Source of the DNA: Candidatus Methanocomedens sp.
GTDB taxonomy: Archaea; Halobacteriota; Methanosarcinia; Methanosarcinales; Methanocomedenaceae
Reading direction: 5' to 3'
Assembly (NCBI GenBank): GCA_009649835.1
Contig: PYCK01000062.1
Coordinates: forward strand, 21,122-26,794
DNA length: 5,673 bases
A program made the translations under genes and the position numbers. A model generated the notes under the pieces. That model was given only the letters and a program-made list of their open reading frames with translations. It made no database searches and was not told the DNA's origin. This document shows, piece after piece, positions 1 to 4,519 of this stretch. Within the stretch, counting starts at the first letter, position 1; each line of letters opens with the position of its first letter.

Positions 1-1031
1 ATCTCACCGTACTGGATGCCGGAGATCTCGTCGAACAGTCTCCTTGCTATTGGTCCTATCTGGCCGTGATTGATATTGATGTTGGTATCCCTGTACTGGA
101 TTTCATCAACCGGTGAGATAACGGCTGCGGTACCGGTACCGAATACTTCCTGCAACCGTCCCTCTTTCGAGGACTGGATGAGTTCATCGATCGAGATGCG
201 CCGCTCATTGACTTTCATACCCCAGGATTTTGTCAGGTCCAGTGCAGTATCCCGGGTGACACCGGGCAGGATTGAACCTTCCAGTGGTGGTGTTATTACT
301 TCATCATCTATAACAAAGAAAATGTTCATGGTACCCACTTCGTCGATATATTTATGGTGCTCACCATCGAGCCACAGGACCTGGGTAAAACCTTTTTTCT
401 GTGCGATTTCGGCAGGGAGGAGGCTGGCTGCATAGTTGCCTGCGGTCTTTACATCCCCAACTCCGCCTTTGACTGCCCTTACATATTCCTCAGGCACAAG
501 CAGGCTGACCGGATTGAAGCCTTCTTTGTAGTATGCACCTACCGGGGAGAGGATTATCATGAACCTATATGTAGAGGATGGGTGGACTCCAACGAAATTA
601 TCTGTGCCGAAGATAAAAGGACGTATGTATAATGAATGTCCTGTGTCTTTTGGTATCCAGTCCCTTTCCAGTTTTATCAGTTCGGTCATGGCATCGAAGA
701 ACATGTCCTCATCGATGGTCGGCATGCACATCCTTTCATTGGACCTGTTCATCCTCTCCAGGTTCTTTTCGGGCCTGAAGATGTTGATGCTGCCATCTCT
801 AACGTGAAAGGCTTTAAGCCCTTCAAATACAGCCTGGGCGTAATGCAGAGTGCACATAGCTGGTTCGAACTCTATCTTGCCGTAGGGTTCGATCCGTTGG
901 TTGATCCATTCCCCGTTTTCATAATCCATACTGAACATATGGTCTGAAAAGACTTCACCGAAACCAAGATTTTCAAAATCAACTGAGTCGATCTTACTGG
1001 TTTTGGCCTTTGTTATTTTAATATCAGACAT
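1..1031 (-). CDS. ilvE: Branched-chain amino acid aminotransferase (long BCAT / IlvE type II), 3' end cut by window
   Basis: PLP-dependent fold-type IV aminotransferase that reversibly transfers the amino group between glutamate and the 2-oxo acids of valine, leucine and isoleucine; cytoplasmic, last step of their synthesis. The minus-strand frame is open from an ATG at 1031-1029 to the window edge (343 codons plus 2 bases). Visible landmarks: LHYAQAVFEGLKAF (about residues 62-75), FRPEKNLERM (85-94), YIRP with Arg137, the PLP-lysine segment GDVKTAGNYAAS with Lys195 (codon at 447-449), and EVFGTGTAAVISPV near residue 300. It ends in GIQYGE, which in this family lies roughly a dozen residues from the C terminus, so nearly all of the protein is here. 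These motifs match the roughly 350-residue class shared with Bacillus and mitochondrial BCATs rather than the shorter (about 290-residue) IlvE common in methanogens. Class known from the family; the length past the edge is inferred. Upstream it faces tRNA-Ile divergently. Confidence 0.95.
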   Translation of the reverse strand, partial: MSDIKITKAKTSKIDSVDFENLGFGEVFSDHMFSMDYENGEWINQRIEPYGKIEFEPAMCTLHYAQAVFEGLKAFHVRDGSINIFRPEKNLERMNRSNERMCMPTIDEDMFFDAMTELIKLERDWIPKDTGHSLYIRPFIFGTDNFVGVHPSSTYRFMIILSPVGAYYKEGFNPVSLLVPEEYVRAVKGGVGDVKTAGNYAASLLPAEIAQKKGFTQVLWLDGEHHKYIDEVGTMNIFFVIDDEVITPPLEGSILPGVTRDTALDLTKSWGMKVNERRISIDELIQSSKEGRLQEVFGTGTAAVISPVDEIQYRDTNININHGQIGPIARRLFDEISGIQYGE

Positions 1032-1043
1032 GGTTGATGCCCC

Positions 1044-1060
1044 TAATTATTTTAAATAAG
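1044..1060 (-). promoter_or_regulatory. Candidate TATA box for ilvE
   Basis: Read on the minus strand this is CTTATTTAAAATAATTAG, an AT-rich archaeal TATA-like box centred about 21 nt before the ilvE ATG. An AGGGG lies just downstream, about 10 nt before the ATG, as a weak Shine-Dalgarno candidate. The usual 25-nt spacing from box to transcription start would give an almost leaderless mRNA, so either the transcript is leaderless or the true box lies farther up. Motif and spacing only. Confidence 0.4.
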
Positions 1061-1162
1061 TGGTGGGTTACCTATTACTGATTAACCTAAATAAAGATAA
1101 TGGAATGATGGGTTGGAATGTGGGTTGTGATTGACAGGGGTTGAGAGTTAGTATTCTAAGAT

Positions 1163-1182
1163 ACGGATTTACACGGATTGAT
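1163..1182. repeat. Short direct repeat, two ACGGATT-led 10-mers
   Basis: ACGGATTTAC is followed immediately by ACGGATTGAT: two 10-nt units, identical in their first seven bases. From memory, similar 'cacggatttacacgg' phrases recur as dispersed intergenic sequence in many unrelated prokaryotic genomes; that link is recollection and was not searched. No gene is associated with it here. Confidence 0.4.
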
Positions 1183-1245
1183 CAATGAAATCCCAACACC
1201 AAAATAGATTTGTCCAAATATCTTACAATCCCTGCAATCCAAACA

Positions 1246-1254
1246 TTAAAATAC
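1246..1254 (+). promoter_or_regulatory. Candidate TATA box for tRNA-Ile
   Basis: TTAAAATAC lies in an AT-rich stretch about 60 nt before the mature tRNA 5' end. A start about 25 nt downstream would give a 5' leader of roughly 35 nt, to be removed by RNase P. A second AT-rich stretch (AATTTTATT at 1300-1308) abuts the tRNA and is too close to serve. Motif-only call. Confidence 0.3.
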
Positions 1255-1310
1255 AAAGTCGAACATCAGAAAACATCCTGTAAGCACCATGCAGCACCTA
1301 ATTTTATTGA

Positions 1311-1384
1311 GGGCCCATAGCATAGCCAGGTGGTGCGCACGGCTGATAACCGTGAGGTCCGGCGTTCGAATCGCCGTGGGCCCA
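1311..1384 (+). tRNA. tRNA-Ile (anticodon GAT)
   Basis: A complete cloverleaf can be folded by hand. The acceptor GGGCCCA (1311-1317) pairs perfectly with TGGGCCC (1377-1383), with discriminator A at 1384. The D stem is GCAT/GTGC and the D loop contains GG. The anticodon stem CACGG/CCGTG encloses loop CTGATAA, giving anticodon GAT at 1345-1347 (reads AUC and AUU). The T stem CGGCG/CGCCG encloses TTCGAAT. The 3' CCA is not encoded (the next bases are CTTTC), so a nucleotidyltransferase must add it. There is no intron. It is 74 nt long, with a 5-nt variable region AGGTC. The downstream CTTTCTACTCT is pyrimidine-rich and could end transcription. Confidence 0.97.
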
Positions 1385-1410
1385 CTTTCTACTCTACTAC
1401 TCAGGCACAG

Positions 1411-1486
1411 CTACTCAGGCCAGTAGCAGGCCGCACACGTATGCAGCCCTACTCTAGCCAGTAGCGGGCTGCACACGTATGCAGCC
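1411..1486. repeat. Tandem 38-bp repeat, two copies
   Basis: Copies at 1411-1448 and 1449-1486 abut exactly and differ at four positions (1417/1455, 1418/1456, 1428/1466, 1432/1470). The last 32 nt of each, from GCCAGTAGC onward, are the better conserved part. A 10-nt piece of the same unit, CTACTCAGGC, also occurs just upstream at 1397-1406, suggesting a decayed further copy. With no spacer between copies this is not a CRISPR. Both copies carry the inverted-repeat core GCACACGTATGC. It lies just 3' of tRNA-Ile and before the radical SAM gene's TATA-like box. Function unknown. Confidence 0.85.
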
Positions 1487-1504
1487 CTTCGGGCTCCATA
1501 CGTG
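1466..1504. other. Two overlapping, mutually exclusive hairpins
   Basis: Hairpin A: GGGCTGCA (1466-1473) pairs perfectly with TGCAGCCC (1480-1487) around loop CACGTA. Hairpin B: CACGTATGCAGCCC (1474-1487) pairs with GGGCTCCATACGTG (1491-1504) around loop TTC, with 13 of 14 positions matched (only C1482/C1496 fails). Both use 1480-1487, so only one can form. The first repeat copy can form a weaker version of hairpin A (1428-1435 with 1442-1449, two mismatches). No T-tract follows, so an intrinsic terminator is unlikely. The TATA-like box of the next gene lies downstream, so if that box is real the hairpins are not in the radical SAM mRNA. They may act as DNA, or at the 3' end of the tRNA transcript. 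Confidence 0.6.
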
Positions 1505-1530
1505 GACTTGATGTTTTTAGAATCAATAAC

Positions 1531-1542
1531 AAAGATTTATAG
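1531..1542 (+). promoter_or_regulatory. Candidate BRE/TATA for the radical SAM gene
   Basis: AAAGATTTATAG, preceded by purine-rich AACAAAG (a BRE-like context), is a good archaeal TATA candidate. A start about 25 nt downstream falls near 1563, giving a leader of only a few nt before the ATG at 1569. This fits the absence of a clear GGAGG-type ribosome binding site. Confidence 0.5.
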
Positions 1543-1568
1543 TCAATTCGCCGTATTAATTGAGCTAT

Positions 1569-2750
1569 ATGAATGAAGAAAAGATCAATATACTCACAAT
1601 GCCGGGCCTGAGCGTGGACATGGAGACTGTCGGTGGTATGCGGCTTAAGGCATCCGGGGCATTGGGTGCCGCCTGCGGGCCAGCCCTGAAACGAATCAAT
1701 GAGCGGCTGCGGGATGAAAAGCCGGTCCGGGTAGATGGAAATACGGTGATTGCCTCCACATGGCTGCCGCCTATACCGGGTAAGGTGTTCAACAGGCTGA
1801 TGCGGGCAGAAGTGAACTGTGCCCTGGGTAAATACGTACCAGAGACCGTGTCTATTGAAATAACCAGGGAGTGCAAATGCAACTGTGAGCACTGCACGGT
1901 CAGCGAGGGCGAAGGGGAGATGACAACCGGGCAGATCAAGGCAATGATTGACCAGGCCCTGGACATGGGCGCATTTATCATCACATTTACAGAGGGCGAT
2001 CCCCTGCTGCGGGACGATATCATCGAACTGGTGGAATATGTGGACAAGGATCGGGCCATCGTCAACCTGTTCACTCCTGGTACAGAGATGACACCTGAAA
2101 CAGCCGCCAAGCTCAAGGATGCTGGCCTTCATAACCTGCTCATAAGTATTTACAGCACAGACCCGGCCAAACACAACCAGACCCGGCGGCTGGAAGGCGC
2201 TTATAATTGGGCAGTGGATGCCATCAGGATGGGGCTGGATGCAGGACTTATGGTCACCATGACCACCCACGTCTCGCCCGAGCGCATGCATGAACTGCCT
2301 GGTCTCTATGAACTGGCAGGTGAACTGGGTGTGCACGAGTTCAGCATCTGGGAGAGCGTGGCCAAACGTCCTGGCGACCCTGTAATCTCAGATACGGACA
2401 GGCAGGTGTTACTGGATATGCACCACACCCTCAACCAGCCGGGCCCGGGCCCTAAGGTATTCACCAGTTCCTTTTTTGAAGGCGAGATGCTGGGCTGCAT
2501 GGCTGGCAGGCGCTGGGCTCATATATGCGTGGACGGAGGAGTAAAAGCATGTCCATATATGCCTTTTGAGTTCGGGAATGCGCTGGAAGAGAACGGACTG
2601 GGGGCTGCATGGAAAATAATCAGGTCGCTGGAGGATTTCAAGGAGCGCAGGAACCTGTGCATGATGCAGGACCCCAAATTCCTGATCAACCTGGATGCCA
2701 TCCCTGAAGATTCGAAGTCAGAATACAGCTACAGGGGTATATTGAAATAA
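1569..2750 (+). CDS. Radical SAM protein with SPASM/twitch-like C-terminal cysteine region, function unknown
   Basis: Binds a [4Fe-4S] cluster and S-adenosylmethionine to generate a 5'-deoxyadenosyl radical; the substrate cannot be told. With the ATG start it has 393 residues; a TTG three codons upstream (1560) is the alternative. The cluster motif is C102-x3-C106-x2-C109 within ECKCNCEHC, with an extra Cys at 104. An EGDPLL segment (142-147) stands where radical SAM enzymes usually have GGEP. The TIM-barrel-like core runs to about 260. The C-terminal part has C310, C320 and C328 in GCMAGRRWAHIC and DGGVKACPY, then FGN (335-337) and C364, resembling the twitch/SPASM auxiliary-cluster domain of the MoaA/NirJ/AhbD/PqqE superfamily. 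About 95 residues precede the core. There are no membrane segments or signal peptide. The gene is GC-rich compared with its right-hand neighbours and stands alone, convergent with nadE. Superfamily call is firm; role is not assigned. Confidence 0.9.
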   Translation: MNEEKINILTMPGLSVDMETVGGMRLKASGALGAACGPALKRINERLRDEKPVRVDGNTVIASTWLPPIPGKVFNRLMRAEVNCALGKYVPETVSIEITRECKCNCEHCTVSEGEGEMTTGQIKAMIDQALDMGAFIITFTEGDPLLRDDIIELVEYVDKDRAIVNLFTPGTEMTPETAAKLKDAGLHNLLISIYSTDPAKHNQTRRLEGAYNWAVDAIRMGLDAGLMVTMTTHVSPERMHELPGLYELAGELGVHEFSIWESVAKRPGDPVISDTDRQVLLDMHHTLNQPGPGPKVFTSSFFEGEMLGCMAGRRWAHICVDGGVKACPYMPFEFGNALEENGLGAAWKIIRSLEDFKERRNLCMMQDPKFLINLDAIPEDSKSEYSYRGILK

Positions 2751-2753
2751 TCC

Positions 2754-2765
2754 GGCTGTAAAGCC
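2754..2765. terminator. Small hairpin between convergent genes
   Basis: GGCT-GTAA-AGCC, a 4-bp stem with a GNRA-type loop, sits in the 27-bp gap between the convergent radical SAM and nadE stops. The plus strand continues as CATATTCCTATTT (2771-2783) and the minus strand as GGATTATTTC, both moderately T-rich, as archaeal terminators tend to be. The stem is short, so this is a weak call. Confidence 0.3.
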
Positions 2766-2777
2766 AGCACCATATTC

Positions 2778-3566
2778 CTATTTAGGAGGAGTAGGTGCCA
2801 CCTTGCGTTTGTGGATATTCTTTTCTATTCGCACCATCAGGCCATTTATTGCCGATTCTTCAATCCCGTAGCGGTTGATTAAATATTCTATCGGTTCGTT
2901 CATATCCAGTAAGTTCAGGAACACGGTATCGATCTCTTCATATGACATGCCCAGTTCTCCTTCATCGGTCTGGCCCGGCCACAGTCCGGCAGTTGGCGTT
3001 TTATCGATAATATGGTGCGGCACTTCCAGATATTTTGCCAGTGCCCTAACCTGTGTTTTATATAGGTTGCCCAAAGGTTCAATATCAACACCGCCGTCAC
3101 CGTATTTAGTAAAATAACCCAGCAGGAGTTCGGTCCTGTTACCCGTACCCATCACTATCCTGTTCATGATATTAGCATAATAATACAGGGCACACATCCG
3201 TATCCTTGCCTTCAGGTTCCCGGTAGCTGCCAGGTCAGACTCTACCAGTTCTGGTATGGAGATGAAGAACGCATTCAATATATCTGCAATCTCTACCACC
3301 GAAAATTCAATGTTCAATGTACTTGCAATCTCTGTGGCATCAAGTACATCCTCAGCAGGTGTCAGGTTCCTCTCAGGTATGATCAGGCCCAGTACATTTT
3401 CCCTGCCCAGTGCTTTCACTGCAAGGTATGCAGTAACAGTAGAATCAATACCTGAGCTTAGTCCCACTATGCATCCTTTGGTACCTGACTTTTTCACATA
3501 TGACCTGATAAAATTAGTAATTCTCTTTGTGGTCTCTTCAGGATCAATATCTAACCGGGATGCCAT
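2778..3566 (-). CDS. nadE: NH3-dependent NAD(+) synthetase
   Basis: ATP-dependent amidation of nicotinic acid adenine dinucleotide to NAD+, the last step of NAD synthesis; cytoplasmic homodimer in this family. With the ATG at 3566 it has 262 residues, the usual size of the stand-alone synthetase. There is no N-terminal nitrilase (glutaminase) domain, so free ammonia is the expected donor. Visible motifs: PP-loop GLSSGIDST (SSGIDS at 37-42, where the family has SGGxDS), LKARIRM (118-124), GTGNRTELLLGYFTKYGDGG (140-159, deamido-NAD and ATP site), EPLGNLYKTQVR (163-174) and PTAGLWPGQTDEGELG (191-206). A longer frame from a TTG at 3617 adds 17 mainly hydrophobic residues with no family support, so I chose the ATG. 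No Shine-Dalgarno sequence precedes it, so the mRNA may be leaderless. It is convergent with the radical SAM gene and divergent from the hypothetical gene. Confidence 0.95.
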   Translation of the reverse strand: MASRLDIDPEETTKRITNFIRSYVKKSGTKGCIVGLSSGIDSTVTAYLAVKALGRENVLGLIIPERNLTPAEDVLDATEIASTLNIEFSVVEIADILNAFFISIPELVESDLAATGNLKARIRMCALYYYANIMNRIVMGTGNRTELLLGYFTKYGDGGVDIEPLGNLYKTQVRALAKYLEVPHHIIDKTPTAGLWPGQTDEGELGMSYEEIDTVFLNLLDMNEPIEYLINRYGIEESAINGLMVRIEKNIHKRKVAPTPPK

Positions 3567-3600
3567 GAAATTAAAATAAATAGCAATCAACATAATACTT
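3567..3600. promoter_or_regulatory. AT-rich promoter region 5' of nadE
   Basis: A 34-bp AT-rich stretch directly abuts the nadE ATG. On the minus strand, AGTATTATG (3599-3591) lies 25-33 nt before the ATG and could serve as the box for a leaderless nadE transcript. On the plus strand, TTAAAATAAATAG (3571-3583) is TATA-like and could fire toward the hypothetical gene. Motif-only. Confidence 0.3.
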
Positions 3601-3668
3601 ACTGTTATTTTGTCCAAAGGCCATCAAAAGATGAAAATCTTGAAGATGTCAATGAGCTTAATGATATA

Positions 3669-4412
3669 TTGTTTAACAATCTGGAACTTATTGATTCATT
3701 TATCTCTGAAAACCCGTTTAACTTTGACAGCGAAGAACTTGGTATAATTGAAAGCTGGAAAAATCATATAAAAGACCGGTTTTTGCTTGTTACTCATTTA
3801 AAGAAATATTCTGTTTTTATGACCACTGGTAAAGACCAGAAGGTGTATGGTGTTATTGGTATATTTGGGAAGGTAGAGGGTGTTGTGCCTCCATTTATGC
3901 CCCAGTTTGTTGAAACCACTCTTCTGCCTTTTAAGGGACAAATTATTTTCTGTGGACTTTTTAGGTTTTATAATATCCGGATTGGAAGTGGCATGAGGGG
4001 CGGTATCCAGGCTGAATATCAGAAGGCAAAAAGAAGGTACGGGATAATCACTTCCCTGGATACACCAGTCCGGGAAAAAGAAGATTCTGATGAAGAATTG
4101 CTGAAGTTATACGTCAAGAGCAGATCAAATCGGGAAACATATTTGGAAGAAATTGAGGATATCCTGACAAAGAAACCTGAACTTGCGAACATTTATCACA
4201 GGGAGATAGGCAAGTCAAATGCAAGAAATATCTCAAAACGACTTTCTGAAATAGGTGTTGCACCTGGATGGTTTGCTATCTTTGAGAATGTTGTAATAGC
4301 ATCTGGAAAAAGCGAGAAAGAGGTGAGGGCGCAGTTAGCAGATTTACTCCCAAAGGATAAAAGTGAAGGGGTGCATATGTTCAGGTATGGTAAAAAGGCG
4401 CGGGGGAAATGA
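3669..4412 (+). CDS. Conserved-type hypothetical protein, probably truncated at its 5' end
   Basis: The function is not known to me. The first usable start is a TTG at 3669 (247 residues) with no ribosome binding site. The next in-frame ATG is residue 51, too late. The frame stays open upstream to 3555, and its translation there (YCYFVQRPSKDENLEDVNEL, 3600-3659) looks like continuing protein. From memory, related archaeal and clostridial hypothetical proteins read '...YVN...LIDEFIEENP...LKKYTVFL...YGVLGL...VEAVLLPFKGKIIYDGL...YGIITSLP'. Here I see LIDSFISENPFNF (8-20), SWKNHIKDRF (29-38), HLKKYSVF (43-50), YGVIGIF (60-66), VETTLLPFKGQIIFCGL (81-97) and AKRRYGIITSL (120-130). After these comes a charged, helical stretch (132-190) and a C-terminal part with GWFAIFENVVIASGKSEKEVRAQL (200-223). 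No transmembrane segment or catalytic motif is recognised. It may be a decaying gene fragment rather than a functional gene. Confidence 0.6.
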   Translation: MFNNLELIDSFISENPFNFDSEELGIIESWKNHIKDRFLLVTHLKKYSVFMTTGKDQKVYGVIGIFGKVEGVVPPFMPQFVETTLLPFKGQIIFCGLFRFYNIRIGSGMRGGIQAEYQKAKRRYGIITSLDTPVREKEDSDEELLKLYVKSRSNRETYLEEIEDILTKKPELANIYHREIGKSNARNISKRLSEIGVAPGWFAIFENVVIASGKSEKEVRAQLADLLPKDKSEGVHMFRYGKKARGK

Positions 4413-4476
4413 CGGGGCAGGCGAGCCGCACAAGTGTGGGTACAGTGTCGCCACAATATCGGGGATTGTGTTTAAT
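4413..4476. other. Intergenic GC-rich segment with imperfect inverted repeat
   Basis: After the TGA, GGCGA (about 4420-4424) and TCGCC (about 4448-4452) could pair around an inner CACA/TGTG stem. No T-tract follows directly. It may mark the 3' end of the upstream transcript. Low certainty. Confidence 0.25.
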
Positions 4477-4508
4477 GTATAAATTTAATTGGATTGTATG
4501 AGAGGGAG
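4477..4508 (+). promoter_or_regulatory. Candidate TATA box and Shine-Dalgarno for the AlbA_2 gene
   Basis: GTATAAATTTAA (4477-4488) is a good archaeal TATA box. Transcription would start around 4505-4509. GGGAG (4504-4508, within GAGGGAG) lies 11 nt before the ATG at 4520, a somewhat long Shine-Dalgarno spacing. If the TATA spacing is right the purine motif sits at the extreme 5' end of the mRNA, so the two readings compete. Confidence 0.45.
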
Positions 4509-4519
4509 CAAGTCATATC

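Larger units (their letters stand above)
1061..1310. other. Intergenic region between ilvE and tRNA-Ile, no gene seen
   Basis: No credible coding frame was found here on either strand. It must hold the outward promoters of ilvE (left) and tRNA-Ile (right). The left part is rich in TGGGTTG-type words and the right part is AT-rich. It also contains the short ACGGATT direct repeat, listed separately. I found no riboswitch-like fold by eye. Confidence 0.5.

Noticed and set aside
70..947. Several plus-strand open frames opposite ilvE
   Set aside because: All are antisense to an intact, well-recognised aminotransferase and show no family motifs.
1360..1384. tRNA-Ile 3' end as an integration (att) site
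   Set aside because: No second copy of the T-arm/acceptor end was seen downstream in the window and no integrase gene is present; a distal copy beyond 5673 cannot be excluded.
1411..1486. CRISPR array
   Set aside because: Two abutting repeats with four differences and no spacers; no cas genes in the window.
1449..2336. Long (295-codon) minus-strand open frame opposite the radical SAM gene
   Set aside because: Its translation is rich in His, Cys and Pro with no recognisable motif, and it lies antisense to a clear radical SAM gene; it is a by-product of that gene's GC-rich codons.
2441..2452. GGGCCCGGGCCC palindrome
   Set aside because: It lies inside the radical SAM coding sequence and simply encodes a Pro-Gly run; no sign of a regulatory role.
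3567..3617. N-terminal extension of NadE from a TTG at 3617
   Set aside because: It adds 17 mainly hydrophobic residues not expected in this family, has no ribosome binding site, and would translate the AT-rich promoter-like stretch; the ATG at 3566 gives the usual length.
3631..3750. Short ATG-led frame (MKILKMSM...) before the hypothetical gene
   Set aside because: About 39 codons, out of frame with the recognisable protein, hydrophobic low-complexity translation and no ribosome binding site.
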